Assembly: GCA_036941025.1 (NCBI GenBank)
Contig: JAYMNP010000001.1
Span: 186,001 to 250,000 of the forward strand
DNA from: Lachnospiraceae bacterium JLR.KK002
Lineage (GTDB): Bacteria > Bacillota > Clostridia > Lachnospirales > Lachnospiraceae
Direction of reading: 5' to 3'
Length of the DNA: 64,000 bases
The notes under the pieces were generated by a model. The model searched no databases. It was not told the DNA's origin and was given only the letters and a program-made list of their open reading frames with translations. A program made the translations under genes and the position numbers. Below are positions 18,090 to 27,545 of the stretch, piece after piece; positions within the stretch are counted from its first letter, which is position 1; each line of letters opens with the position of its first letter.

Positions 18090-19154
18090 ATGAAGCCATG
18101 GGAAGAAAATGTGCGCAGGGTGATTCCCTATACACCGGGAGAGCAGCCTGACCGCCCCAATATAATAAAATTAAATACCAATGAAAATCCGTACCCTCCG
18201 GCTCCGGGAGTGACGAAGGTGTTAAAGGAACTGGATGGGGACAGCCTGCGGAGATATCCGAACCCCGGAGCAGAGACGCTGGTGCAGGCGCTGGCGGATT
18301 ATTACGGTGTATCGAAGGAGCAGGTGTTTGTGGGGGTGGGCTCCGATGATGTGCTGGCTATGAGTTTTCTGACTTTTTTTAACAGCGGCAAACCCATTTT
18401 ATTTCCGGACATTACCTATTCCTTTTACGACGTGTGGGCAGATTTATTCCGGATTCCTTACGAATGCCCGCCTCTGGATGAGGAATTCCGGATTCGCACG
18501 GAAGATTATCTCAGAGACTGCGGCGGGATTGTGATACCAAATCCCAACGCTCCCACCGGACTGGAAAAGAATCTGGAGGAACTGGAAGAAATCATCCGGA
18601 AAAATCCGGGAGTAATTGTAATAATTGATGAAGCATATATTGACTTTGGAGGGACTTCTGCGTTATCATTACTCCCGAAGTATGAAAATCTGCTGGTAGT
18701 TCAGACTTTTTCCAAGTCCAGAAGCCTTGCGGGCATGAGAATCGGATATGCCATTGGAAATGAGAAGCTGATAAAATATCTGAATGATGTGAAATATTCC
18801 TTCAATTCTTATACCATGAGCGCCGCAGCTCTTGTCGCAGGTGTGGAAGCCGTCAGAGATGATACATATTTCAGAGAGACCCTGCAGAAAATAATTAATA
18901 CCAGAGAACGGACGAAAAAAGAATTGCACCGACTGGGATTTTCCTTTCCTGATTCCGGAAGTAATTTTATTTTTGCCACCCATCGGAGCTGTCCGGCGGA
19001 AGAATTGTTTGAAGCCCTGAAACAGGCGGATATTTATGTTCGCTATTTCCGGAAACCGGGTATCGACAATTATCTGCGGATTTCCATCGGAACAGAGGAA
19101 CAGATGGATGAACTGATTCGTTTTCTGGAACACTATTTAGGAGAGCATTTATGA
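18090..19154 (+). CDS. hisC: histidinol-phosphate aminotransferase-like protein
   Basis: In histidine synthesis HisC converts imidazole-acetol phosphate to histidinol phosphate. This 354-residue protein has the family features: NTNENPYPP near the start, RRYPNP, NPNAPTG, DEAYIDFGG and the PLP lysine K209 in TFSKSRSLAGMRIG. No other his gene is nearby, so a related role (for example threonine-phosphate decarboxylase or another phospho-aminotransferase) is possible. ATG 18090 has AGGAGG eight bases upstream, better than ATG 18084, which overlaps the previous stop. Confidence 0.85.
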   Translation: MKPWEENVRRVIPYTPGEQPDRPNIIKLNTNENPYPPAPGVTKVLKELDGDSLRRYPNPGAETLVQALADYYGVSKEQVFVGVGSDDVLAMSFLTFFNSGKPILFPDITYSFYDVWADLFRIPYECPPLDEEFRIRTEDYLRDCGGIVIPNPNAPTGLEKNLEELEEIIRKNPGVIVIIDEAYIDFGGTSALSLLPKYENLLVVQTFSKSRSLAGMRIGYAIGNEKLIKYLNDVKYSFNSYTMSAAALVAGVEAVRDDTYFRETLQKIINTRERTKKELHRLGFSFPDSGSNFIFATHRSCPAEELFEALKQADIYVRYFRKPGIDNYLRISIGTEEQMDELIRFLEHYLGEHL

Positions 19155-19999
19155 TTCGAATGATTTTGAAAGGCGTTGTCATCGGGATTGCCAATATTAT
19201 TCCCGGCGTCAGCGGCGGTACCATGGCGGTTTCCATGGGTATTTACGATAAGATGATTCATGCGGCCACCCATCTTTTTTCGGAATTTAAGAAAAGCATG
19301 AAAGTGCTGATTCCCATTATTATCGGAGCAGCCATCGGCGTGGTGGCGCTGGCCCGGATTATTGAAATCATGTTTGAGAAAATTCCCCTTCAGACCAACC
19401 TGTTGTTTATCGGCCTGATTGTGGGAGGCCTTCCGGCTGTCACCCGGAAAGTAAAGGGGAAAAGTATCCGGCTGGGCCATATTCTGTCTTTTCTGGCATT
19501 TTTTGTCATTGTGGCGGGAATGGCGGTTCTGGGCGAGCAGGAGGGCGCGGCGGCAGATTTGAGCTTCAGTGTGCTGAATGTGATAAAGCTGTTTTTCGTG
19601 GGCGTTCTGGCTTCGGCCACTATGGTAATTCCCGGCGTCAGCGGTTCTATGATGCTGATGCTGATAGGCTATTACAATCCGGTGCTGAGTGAGGTAAACC
19701 GTTTTATCGACAACCTGCTGGACTTTAATGTACCGGGGCTTCTGGATGGTTGTCTGGTGCTGGTGCCTTTCGGAATCGGCGTTGTTATCGGCATTTTTGC
19801 CATTGCCAAAGTAATAGAGATTATATTTGAAAAATTTCCGGAGCACGCATACTGGGCCATTATCGGCCTGATTGTGGCGTCTCCCATTGCCATTTTGCTG
19901 ATGAACAGTTTTGGAACTATCACTCCGGTAAATGTTTTAACGGGAATTGTGGCGCTGGCGGCAGGCGTGGTGATTGCTCTGAAACTGGGGGAAGAATAA
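19151..19999 (+). CDS. DUF368 membrane protein, possible undecaprenyl-phosphate translocase (PopT-like)
   Basis: A 282-residue protein with about eight membrane segments and the family hallmarks ANIIPGVSGGTMA near the start and VIPGVSGSMMLML in the second half, an internal duplication. Members of DUF368 have been reported to recycle the lipid carrier undecaprenyl phosphate across the membrane, which would link it to wall synthesis. I infer the same here by family only. It overlaps the hisC-like gene by four bases (ATGA), so it is translationally coupled to it. Confidence 0.88.
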   Translation: MIRMILKGVVIGIANIIPGVSGGTMAVSMGIYDKMIHAATHLFSEFKKSMKVLIPIIIGAAIGVVALARIIEIMFEKIPLQTNLLFIGLIVGGLPAVTRKVKGKSIRLGHILSFLAFFVIVAGMAVLGEQEGAAADLSFSVLNVIKLFFVGVLASATMVIPGVSGSMMLMLIGYYNPVLSEVNRFIDNLLDFNVPGLLDGCLVLVPFGIGVVIGIFAIAKVIEIIFEKFPEHAYWAIIGLIVASPIAILLMNSFGTITPVNVLTGIVALAAGVVIALKLGEE

Positions 20000-20075
20000 T
20001 CTGCTGCCGGAGTCTGCGGCGCGGGCAGCGGCAGGAACATAACAGAGGACGAAGTATGTACAGGAAGAAAGTGGG

Positions 20076-20363
20076 GTGCAGATACCCGAAATGGAATATT
20101 TACCGTTGTTATATCTGGCCTGTATCAATCTGACAGGATTTTTCCTGATGGGGCTGGATAAATGGAAAGCAAAACATAAGAAATGGCGGATTTCTGAAAA
20201 AGCGCTGTTTGGAACTGCTGTTGCCGGAGGCAGTATCGGAACCTGGGCAGGCATGTATGTGTTCCGCCATAAGACCAGACACTGGTATTTTGTGGTGGGA
20301 ATGCCCCTGATTCTGGTGCTGCAGGCAGCCGGTGCAGTCTGGCTGTTGACTTTTGAAAGATAA
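20076..20363 (+). CDS. DUF1294 small membrane protein
   Basis: A 95-residue membrane protein with three predicted segments. The DUF1294 signature is seen in GLDKWKAKHKKWRISEKAL and the glycine-rich AGGSIGTWAGMYVFRHKT. Function unknown in the family. The start is uncertain: GTG 20076 has AGGAAG at a fair distance, and ATG 20091 is also possible. Confidence 0.82.
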   Translation: MQIPEMEYLPLLYLACINLTGFFLMGLDKWKAKHKKWRISEKALFGTAVAGGSIGTWAGMYVFRHKTRHWYFVVGMPLILVLQAAGAVWLLTFER

Positions 20364-20442
20364 AGTAATATTATGGAAAAGCATATCGTTATGGAAGGTT
20401 ACAGTTTCATAAGTTACATAAAAAGAGAAAGGAAAGGAACCT

Positions 20443-21681
20443 ATGTACTCATTTGATGAAGTGAAGAAAGCAGATCCTCAGGTGGCTCAGGCCATTACAG
20501 AAGAAATGGAGCGGCAGAACAGCCACATTGAGCTGATTGCCTCAGAAAACTGGGTCAGCAAGGCAGTGATGGCAGCCATGGGAAGCCCCATGACCAATAA
20601 ATATGCGGAAGGATATCCGGGAAAACGTTATTACGGCGGCTGTGAATGTGTGGACGTGGTGGAAAATCTGGCCATTGAGCGTGCAAAAGAGCTGTTTGGC
20701 TGCGAATATGCCAATGTACAGCCCCACTCCGGCGCCCAGGCCAATATGGCAGTGCAGTTTGCCATGTTAGAGCCGGGAGACACGGTAATGGGCATGAATC
20801 TGGATCATGGCGGACATCTGACCCATGGCAGTCCTGTAAATTTTTCCGGTACTTATTTCCATATTGTACCTTACGGCGTCAATGACGAAGGGTTTATTGA
20901 TTATGATAAAGTAAGAGAAACAGCGCTGGAGTGTAAACCGAAGCTGATTATTGCAGGAGCCAGCGCCTATGCAAGAACCATTGATTTTAAGAGGTTCCGT
21001 GAAATTGCCGATGAGGCGGGCGCATACCTGATGGTGGATATGGCTCATATTGCAGGCCTTGTGGCGGCAGGGCTCCATCCAAGCCCCATTCCCCATGCCC
21101 ATGTGGTAACCACCACCACCCACAAAACACTGCGGGGGCCCCGCGGAGGCATGATTCTGGCCAGCCAGGAAATGGCGGACAGGTTCAACTTTAACAAGGC
21201 GATTTTCCCAGGAACCCAGGGAGGCCCGCTGATGCATGTGATTGCCGCAAAAGCGGTGTGCTTCAAAGAAGCGCTGGAAGACAGCTTTAAAGAATACCAG
21301 CAGAACATTGTGAAAAATGCCCAGGCTCTGGCAAAGGGACTGAAAGACAGAGGGATAAAACTGGTTTCTGACGGAACGGACAACCATCTGATGCTGGTGG
21401 ATTTAACACCATATGAACTGACAGGAAAGGCAGTGGAGAAATTGCTGGATTCCGTTCATATTACCAGCAACAAGAATACCATTCCCAATGACCCCAAATC
21501 TCCTTTTGTAACCAGCGGTATCCGTCTGGGAACTCCGGCTGTTACATCCAGAGGATTTACAGAAGCCGATATGGATAAAGTGGCGGAATGTATTGCCAGA
21601 ATGGTGAAAGAGGGAGAAGCCGCTTCCGAAGAAGTGCGCAGGATGGTGAAAGAACTGACAGATAAATATCCTCTGGAATAA
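20443..21681 (+). CDS. glyA: serine hydroxymethyltransferase
   Basis: Converts serine and tetrahydrofolate to glycine and methylene-tetrahydrofolate, the main source of one-carbon units. The 412-residue protein has the usual length. Motifs: [26 protein letters not shown], and the PLP lysine K228 in [14 protein letters not shown]. The ribosome site AGGAAAGGA precedes the ATG. A strong hairpin terminator follows. Confidence 0.97.
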   Translation: MYSFDEVKKADPQVAQAITEEMERQNSHIELIASENWVSKAVMAAMGSPMTNKYAEGYPGKRYYGGCECVDVVENLAIERAKELFGCEYANVQPHSGAQANMAVQFAMLEPGDTVMGMNLDHGGHLTHGSPVNFSGTYFHIVPYGVNDEGFIDYDKVRETALECKPKLIIAGASAYARTIDFKRFREIADEAGAYLMVDMAHIAGLVAAGLHPSPIPHAHVVTTTTHKTLRGPRGGMILASQEMADRFNFNKAIFPGTQGGPLMHVIAAKAVCFKEALEDSFKEYQQNIVKNAQALAKGLKDRGIKLVSDGTDNHLMLVDLTPYELTGKAVEKLLDSVHITSNKNTIPNDPKSPFVTSGIRLGTPAVTSRGFTEADMDKVAECIARMVKEGEAASEEVRRMVKELTDKYPLE

Positions 21682-21734
21682 GCAGAAGAATGATAAAACT
21701 TATGACGAATGCCAGGTAAACGGAAAAAGAATAG

Positions 21735-21776
21735 CTGCCATGCAAAAGGTTTATCCGATTGCATGGCAGATTTCTT
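21735..21776 (+). terminator. terminator of glyA
   Basis: CTGCCATGCAA (21735-21745) and TTGCATGGCAG (21759-21769) pair perfectly around a 13-base loop, followed by the T-rich ATTTCTTCT. Confidence 0.8.
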
Positions 21777-22219
21777 CTATCTGAGAAACAGATGAACGGA
21801 CAGTTCCTGTCCCTGCAACGATGCATCGACCTCACCCCGTGGAGTTCCACGATGCGTTTTACAATGGCAAGCCCAAGCCCGGAGCTTTGGGCGGAGCTTC
21901 TGGCCTGGTCTCCGCAGTAGAAGCGCTCAAAGATTCGGTCAGGCTCAATGGCGTGAGCATCCGTCAATTGGTTCGTGATACAGATATGGAGCCGGCCCGT
22001 GTCCTGTGCCGTTACGGTTACCGGAGCGGAACGAGCGGCATATCTGCGCGCGTTGTCCAGCAGATTCTGAAACACCCGTACCATCTGCTGCGTATTGATA
22101 CAGGCGGCATGGCTTTTCGCCTCCAGATGCCATGAAAGAGTCAGGCCCTCTGCTTCCATAAGAATTTTATATTCATAAAGGATATGCCGCAGCAGTTCCA
22201 TCACATCCCTTTTTCCATG
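21777..22219 (-). pseudogene. C-terminal remnant of a sensor histidine kinase
   Basis: The minus strand encodes the ATP-binding domain of a two-component kinase: VFQNLLDNARRYA (N box), PDRIFERFYCGD (F box) and SSGLGLAIVKRIVELHG (G box). The frame is closed by a stop just upstream of the preserved part, so sensor and phospho-acceptor parts are missing. After VELHG one base is lost in a C-run (about 21834-21838); the other frame continues GEVDASLQGQELSVHLFLR to a stop at 21777. It is a dead fragment. Confidence 0.75.
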
Positions 22220-22355
22220 TCAGGAAACCGGTCGGCGGAGTGTCAGCGCCGATGGCAAAATGTAAGAAAACGCCGATTGCTTTTTTGACAATAGTGAAAG
22301 CAACGCAGGGGGATGAAATTTGACTGATGAAAAAACATAAGCAAAATGCTGTAAA

Positions 22356-22535
22356 ATATTTCGTTTGTTTCTGACTAAAAATGGCAGGGGCAGATTTGTG
22401 GTAATGGATATAGAAGATTACGAGCGTGATAAAGCGGAAAAGAAGCTGCTGGAGAAACTGCATGAGGCAGAGGAAGTTGTGAAAGACGGGAATGGATGGC
22501 TGACAATGGAAGAATTGAAAATCAGCAAGCCATAA
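22356..22535 (+). pseudogene. remnant of a Phd/YefM-type antitoxin
   Basis: The frame FLTKNGRGRFVVMDIEDYER continues with a charged helix (EKKLLEKLHEAEEVVKDG) and ends at TAA 22533. This resembles the centre and C-terminus of Phd/YefM antitoxins, where TKNG, VVMS and YE are typical. The DNA-binding N-terminus is absent because the frame is closed upstream by a stop. No toxin partner follows. An ATG at 22404 could still give a 43-residue product. Confidence 0.6.
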
Positions 22536-22637
22536 TAAATGATGCAATTGAAGGAAAAACAGATGTGTATCTGCATAGAACTTAAACAAAAACAGTCAGG
22601 AACAGCGGAGAACACACCGAGTTTGAGTGATGGATAA

Positions 22638-22676
22638 AATCCCGAAAACGCAGATAAAATGGGCGTTTTCGGGATT
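22638..22676. terminator. strong inverted repeat, terminator-like
   Basis: AATCCCGAAAACGC (22638-22651) pairs with GCGTTTTCGGGATT (22663-22676). The flanks are A-rich on the left and T-rich on the right, so it can stop transcription in either direction. Confidence 0.65.
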
Positions 22677-22689
22677 GATTTATGCCTGT

Positions 22690-22720
22690 TGGCTCTAAAA
22701 TGGCTCTAAAATGGCTCTAA
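22690..22720. repeat. three tandem copies of an 11-bp repeat
   Basis: TGGCTCTAAAA occurs at 22690 and 22701 and is followed by TGGCTCTAA at 22712. It lies between two strong inverted repeats in a region of gene remnants. It could be a recombination scar; I see no integrase gene nearby. Confidence 0.7.
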
Positions 22721-22729
22721 TTATTTATG

Positions 22730-22764
22730 ACAATAGAAAGTCTGCGAGGCGGACTTTCTATTGT
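22730..22764. terminator. 16-bp inverted repeat, terminator-like
   Basis: ACAATAGAAAGTCTGC and GCGGACTTTCTATTGT pair fully (one G-T wobble) around a 3-base loop. There is no gene directly on either side that clearly needs it. Confidence 0.5.
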
Positions 22765-23025
22765 ATGAGGAAGACCGGATTTGAGGCGGGCATCGTGATA
22801 CCTGCTTTTTACAGGGCAGGTCCACATTCGAAGGCGAGTACCATATATTTTTCTGCATTGGTAAGACCATAAGACATATTTCTTCAAAACATGCAACGCA
22901 GGCAGGTGCGCCTGTCACAGAACGGTAAAAAGCAATCGTTGTATTCCTGTAATTGATTTGCCAGACAGGTAATGTGCCATTTGCAGAGCAGAGTTCTGCT
23001 ATTTTTTCTACATTACAGATTCTTT
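22765..23025. other. gap without a recognisable gene
   Basis: Between the inverted repeat and the chemoreceptor stop codon I see only short antisense frames. A small GCAGA-type hairpin before a T-rich stretch near 22990-23015 may help end transcription from the plus side. Confidence 0.3.
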
Positions 23026-24711
23026 TTATCTGTGTCTGCGCAGCCGGAATCTGTGTACGGAAACTTTCAGTTCTTCCGACTGGCTCTGGAGTTCTTTGGC
23101 AGAAGCGGCAGATTTTTCCGCTGTGCTGGCATTGGTCTGAACCACCCCTGCAATCTGTTCCATGCCGGCCTTTAACTGGTGAAGCGCCTGTGACTGCTGC
23201 GTGGCGGAACCTGCAATCTGTTCAATCAGGTCTGTAGCCTGTTTGGCTCCCACTACCACATCGCCCAGAGCGCTGGTGGTTTCGGCAGTCAGTGAAGTGC
23301 CGTGTTTTATCATCCGTATGGAGTTTTCAATCAGCTCCGTAATATCTTTTGCGGAAGCAGAACTCTTATTTGCAAGGCTCTGTACTTCTTCTGCCACAAC
23401 GGCAAATCCCTTTCCGGCTTCTCCGGCCCGTGCAGCTTCCACTGCGGCATTCAGAGCCAGGATATTGGTCTGGAAAGAGATATCTTCAATGGTCTTGATA
23501 ATACCGCCGATTTCCTGAGAGGCATTGGAGATGTCTTCCATAGCGGAAGTAAGTTCGCCCATTTTCTCATTGCTGGCCAGCAGGAGTGTGGCAGCTTCCG
23601 TGGAACACTTCTGAGCAGTATCCGCATCGGAAGAAGTGTGATCCACCTGAGTGGAAAGTTCGTGGATACTGGCTGCCAGTTCCTGAACTGCGGAGGCCTG
23701 AGCCACAGCGCCGCTGGAAAGAACTTCGGCATCGGAAGCCATCCGTCTGGATTCCTCCAGTACATGTTCTGCAGTGATATTGATACGGGAGAGAGCGTTA
23801 TTCAGGGAATCCAGAATCTGCCGCATGGCGTCCTGAATGGGCAGAAATTCACCCCGGTAATCGTCGCCAATTACAAGATCCATGTTGCCCTGTGCCATTT
23901 CGGACAGTTTTGAGTCAATATCATGTATGTATTTTTTCAGTTCCCGCTTCGTCTCATGGATGGATTCCACCAACATGCCGATTTCGGAAGTATTTGATTT
24001 CAGGAGAAATTCAGCAGAAAGATTACCCTGAGAAATCTCGCTCATCTGATCACGGACTGCAATCACAGGCCGGAGCACACGCCTTTTGGTAATAACCATA
24101 ATGAGAAGCTGAATCACTGCCACAATAATCAGAGCGGCAATCATGGTAGCACGGATAAAATCAGATTCCCGGCCCAGAGTCTCTACCTGTGTTTTGGTTC
24201 TTTCGTCCAGAGCTTCCAGAAACTGCTCCTTCAGAGCATTAATCTGAGCAATTGACGCACTGTATTCTTCCCCGTAGACATAATCCAGAGCAGCCTGCAT
24301 ATTGCCTGCCTGTACGTTTTTCATGGCCTCGTCTTCCAGAGGCACCAGCGTATTGGAAAGTTCGGACATATCGTCAATCATTTTCTGTTCCTCAGAAGTG
24401 ATGCCGATTTCCTGCATGGCTGCAACGCCCCGGTCGCGGTTTTGCAGCACATTTACTTCATTCCAGTAATTGTCGTAATGTTCCTGCTGGCCGGTGGAGG
24501 CGAACGCGCGCACCTCATTGGTCAGATAGGCGGAACCGTTCATAAAACGATTGGCATTGTAAGTCAGTGCAAAACGGTTTTCATTGGCCAGGTCAAGTTT
24601 TCCGCTGATACTGCTGTAAGACAGCAGGGAAAAGACCAGAAATAAAAGGGCCAGAATGGATATCCCGTTTAAAATAAATGATAAAGTGGATTGGTTGATG
24701 GATTTTTTCAT
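23026..24711 (-). CDS. methyl-accepting chemotaxis protein
   Basis: A membrane receptor that signals to CheA. The 561 residues are arranged as: first membrane segment (about 10-32), an extracellular four-helix-bundle sensor of about 150 residues, second membrane segment (about 190-210), HAMP, and the cytoplasmic signalling domain. The hairpin tip is conserved ([20 protein letters not shown], then [15 protein letters not shown]). The ligand is unknown. The ribosome site AGGAGG is clear. The gene stands alone with no che genes beside it; cheC lies about 21 kb away. Confidence 0.95.
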   Translation of the reverse strand: MKKSINQSTLSFILNGISILALLFLVFSLLSYSSISGKLDLANENRFALTYNANRFMNGSAYLTNEVRAFASTGQQEHYDNYWNEVNVLQNRDRGVAAMQEIGITSEEQKMIDDMSELSNTLVPLEDEAMKNVQAGNMQAALDYVYGEEYSASIAQINALKEQFLEALDERTKTQVETLGRESDFIRATMIAALIIVAVIQLLIMVITKRRVLRPVIAVRDQMSEISQGNLSAEFLLKSNTSEIGMLVESIHETKRELKKYIHDIDSKLSEMAQGNMDLVIGDDYRGEFLPIQDAMRQILDSLNNALSRINITAEHVLEESRRMASDAEVLSSGAVAQASAVQELAASIHELSTQVDHTSSDADTAQKCSTEAATLLLASNEKMGELTSAMEDISNASQEIGGIIKTIEDISFQTNILALNAAVEAARAGEAGKGFAVVAEEVQSLANKSSASAKDITELIENSIRMIKHGTSLTAETTSALGDVVVGAKQATDLIEQIAGSATQQSQALHQLKAGMEQIAGVVQTNASTAEKSAASAKELQSQSEELKVSVHRFRLRRHR

Positions 24712-25057
24712 TGTAATTGTTCCTCCTGATGCATGAACTCTGATTGTTTCTTCATCTGAAAAATAATTAAAAATTTGTAGCAGTTCACAGACTCAAATCA
24801 TAATAAATATACTATAAGTTTACAGAAAACAACAGGAAATTTCAAGTCATAAATTACTGGAATTCTTTGATATATATTCCGGAAATGTAAGCAGTTTTCC
24901 TGTGGATGGTGTAATTGCGGCATGCATAATTCCGGCGCTGCCATAGAAAAACCCGAAGCTGCTGCTTCGGGTTTTGTATGGTGCGCATATATAATACATA
25001 CTGCTATATCTGTCTGCCGATATGATAACATATTTAATTTTAAGAAATAAATGAATT
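24712..25057. other. intergenic region before the chemoreceptor
   Basis: It holds the leader of the chemoreceptor on the minus strand (A+T rich, with its ribosome site next to the ATG) and the terminator of the upstream Ltp-repeat gene at 24947. I see no sigma-28-type promoter and no small gene. Confidence 0.4.
24947..24975. terminator. bidirectional terminator
   Basis: AAAACCCGAAGC pairs with GCTTCGGGTTTT around a 4-base loop. It ends the minus-strand Ltp-repeat gene and would also stop plus-strand transcription. Confidence 0.85.
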
Positions 25058-25717
25058 TTAATATCCTGCCTCTGTTGCGGCGTATTCTGCCTGTTCATCC
25101 GTAAAGCCTTCAAATTTCAACTGCTCAATCAATCCTGATTTGGAGAAAGATGAAATTTTCAGATATTCCTTTGCCTTGATAGCAGCCTGTTCATTCCAGT
25201 CGGCACCGCAATTGTCTGCTGCGTAAGTTGCTTCCTCAGTGGAAAATCCCTCAAATTCCAACTGGGTAATCAGACCATCGTGTGAAAAACCGGAGATTGC
25301 CAGATAAGTCTGGGCTTTCGCCAGTGCATTTTTCTGTCCCATAGTCAGCGAATCGTCTGTGTCGGATGTATTGTCTGTTTCATCTTCATTGCTGCTATTA
25401 TTATCTGCATCATCAGGATTATCTGCGTCGTCAGAATTATCTGTATCTGTCTTAGCGTCCTCGGTTTTCTTATCAGAACTGTCTTTGTCCGTACTTTTAT
25501 TTTCAGCTTCTTTGACTTTGTCTGAAGATGCGGAATCGTTGTTGTATTTGTTACTGCCCCCGGCAGCAGCGGCGCCAATTGCGAGTACAATAACTGCAAT
25601 AATAATCCATTTTACAATCCCTCCCTGTTTCTTTCGGCAGGCCGGGCATACTTTCGCTCCTGCGGGTATCTCTGATTTACAATGTTTGCATAATTTGGTT
25701 CCATCTTTTTTTGACAT
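25058..25717 (-). CDS. zinc-ribbon membrane protein with two Ltp-family repeats
   Basis: 219 residues. The cytoplasmic N-terminus has a zinc ribbon (CKHC at about 10-13, CPAC at about 24-27). One membrane segment (about 35-50) follows, then an acidic Ser/Asp/Thr linker of some 70 residues, then two copies of an Ltp-type helical repeat (ALAKAQTYLAISGFSHDGL and AIKAKEYLKISSFSKSGL, each ending EFEGF/KFEGF and EEATYAAD/EQAEYAAT). Ltp lipoproteins of some streptococcal phages block superinfection; related repeats occur widely in Firmicutes surface proteins. A role in phage exclusion is possible but not shown. Confidence 0.85.
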   Translation of the reverse strand: MSKKDGTKLCKHCKSEIPAGAKVCPACRKKQGGIVKWIIIAVIVLAIGAAAAGGSNKYNNDSASSDKVKEAENKSTDKDSSDKKTEDAKTDTDNSDDADNPDDADNNSSNEDETDNTSDTDDSLTMGQKNALAKAQTYLAISGFSHDGLITQLEFEGFSTEEATYAADNCGADWNEQAAIKAKEYLKISSFSKSGLIEQLKFEGFTDEQAEYAATEAGY

Positions 25718-26045
25718 AAATTTACCCTTTTCCTTTACGTATTTTTATATATTCCTGGGGAATGGCTATTACAGTCTGCGGAGTATTTCTGTTATGTAAC
25801 GGTTCAGATTTTTGAACATTCTCAGGGCTGTTTTATTATAACTGATAATCCGGAGTTTGTAAACATAAGTTTTCTGATTCTCCGGGATATTTCAGACAGT
25901 TATTTAAGAAAATATTAATAAATTTTATTAGGATTTATCACCATTTTATGATAAGATGTTTACTGGACAACAGGCGGAATGATACATATATTACCGGGCC
26001 CCTGTGGTTCGGCAGACATTACCGGTTAAGTTTAGGAGGAAAAAC
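25718..26045. other. divergent intergenic region
   Basis: Contains the promoters of the Ltp-repeat gene (minus) and the exporter operon (plus). The region is A+T rich, with TATGAT-like boxes near 25946, but I cannot assign a promoter with confidence. No gene seen. Confidence 0.35.
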
Positions 26046-27521
26046 ATGAACAAAAAGAAAGTGGGTATTATTGTTGCAGCAGTTGTAGCAATCGTGGCAG
26101 CCGCAGGGGGAGGAGCCTGGTATTTTCTGAAAGGAAATGCCGGTACAGGAAACAGTGCAGATAAAGTGTATGTGGAATCTGTTGCATCCCTGACTTCTGT
26201 GGGGGCCGGGAGCCAGAATCGATATACCGGCGTGGTGGAAGCACAGGAGACCTGGAAAGTAAATAAAGACGGAGAAAAGGAAGTAAAAGAAGTTTTTGTA
26301 AAAGAAGGCGACATGGTGGAAGAAGGCAGTCCACTGTTTGAGTATGATATGGAAGAAGCAGAAGGGGAAATTCAGCAGGCGGAGCTGGATCTGGAGGGAA
26401 TGCAGAATGATATTACCAACCTGCAGAGCCAGATTAATCAGCTGTCCCGTGAGAAAAACGCAGCGCCGGAAGAAGATAAATTCGAGTATACGGCTGAGAT
26501 ACAGGAGAAACAGAACAGTATCAAGCAGACAGAATACAACATTCAGAGTAAAAAAGCAGAAATTGAAAAGAAAAAAGAATCCATAGAGAAAGCAGTGATT
26601 ACCAGCAAAATTGCCGGTGTGGTGAAGTCCATCAATGAATCAGGTACGGACGCCATGGGGGAATCCGCAGCTTATATGACGGTGCTTGCATCCGGTGACT
26701 ATCGGGTGAAAGGGAAAGTCAGTGAAACCAATGTCCAGAACCTTTCCGAGGAACAGCCGGTAATTCTGCGTTCCAGGATTGATGAGAACCAGACCTGGAC
26801 AGGAAAGATTACCAAGATTGATACTCAGAATGAAGCGGGAGACGGGGATGACAGTCAGGATTATATGATGGGGAGTGACAGCGGGGTGGAAAAAGCTACC
26901 AAATATCCTTTTTATGTATCACTGGAGTCTACCGAAGGCCTTATGATGGGCCAGCACCTGTTTATTGAACTTGATGAGGGGCAGGCAGAGCAGAAAGAGG
27001 GTATCTGGTTGTTTGAAGGTTATATTGTGCAGGAAGAAGGGAAAGCCTGGGTGTGGGCGGACAACGGGAAAAACCGTCTGGAAAAACGCGAAGTGGAACT
27101 GGGAGAATACGATGAAAACCTGGGAGAATATCAGATTGTGTCAGGACTTATCCAGGAAGATGCCATTGCATTCCCCATGGACGGGCTGTATGAAGGGGTA
27201 ACTACCGTTACAGACCCGGCAGAAGTAGATTATACGTCACCTCTTTACAACCCGGAAGGAGAAGACGGGGAAATGTCAGAGGATGGAGAGATGTCAGAAG
27301 ACGGAGAACTGCTGGAAGACGGAACTATGATGGATAATCTGTCAGAAGACAGAGAAGTTCCGGAAGAACTGTCAGAAGACGGAGAACTGCCGGAGGATTC
27401 CGGAGATGATGCCGAAGGTACCGAAAATGAAGATACTGACAGCGATTCAGACGACGGAGATAACGATGGTGACTCAGGAGAAGCTGACAGCGATTCAGGC
27501 GACGGGGAGCAGGAGGAATAA
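26046..27521 (+). CDS. HlyD/MacA-type adaptor of ABC exporter, with acidic tail
   Basis: An adaptor that links the ATPase-permease pair to extracellular parts, usually in export of peptides, antibiotics or lipids. It has 491 residues: membrane anchor (about 7-27), lipoyl-like half (VVEAQETWKVNKDGEKEV), a coiled-coil hairpin (about 105-185), the second lipoyl half (VITSKIAGVVKSINESG) and beta-barrel domains. The last 80 or so residues are an acidic low-complexity tail with repeats of the type MSEDGE/LSEDGE, not seen in classic MacA. ATG 26046 is chosen for its TTAGGAGG; the in-frame codons upstream lack one. Confidence 0.88.
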   Translation: MNKKKVGIIVAAVVAIVAAAGGGAWYFLKGNAGTGNSADKVYVESVASLTSVGAGSQNRYTGVVEAQETWKVNKDGEKEVKEVFVKEGDMVEEGSPLFEYDMEEAEGEIQQAELDLEGMQNDITNLQSQINQLSREKNAAPEEDKFEYTAEIQEKQNSIKQTEYNIQSKKAEIEKKKESIEKAVITSKIAGVVKSINESGTDAMGESAAYMTVLASGDYRVKGKVSETNVQNLSEEQPVILRSRIDENQTWTGKITKIDTQNEAGDGDDSQDYMMGSDSGVEKATKYPFYVSLESTEGLMMGQHLFIELDEGQAEQKEGIWLFEGYIVQEEGKAWVWADNGKNRLEKREVELGEYDENLGEYQIVSGLIQEDAIAFPMDGLYEGVTTVTDPAEVDYTSPLYNPEGEDGEMSEDGEMSEDGELLEDGTMMDNLSEDREVPEELSEDGELPEDSGDDAEGTENEDTDSDSDDGDNDGDSGEADSDSGDGEQEE

Positions 27522-27545
27522 CAGAAACCGGAGGGAAGAACAGGA

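Noticed and set aside
22173..22918. Minus-strand frames with Phe- or Cys-rich products
   Set aside because: They are antisense to the antitoxin remnant or cross strong palindromes, with no recognisable domain.
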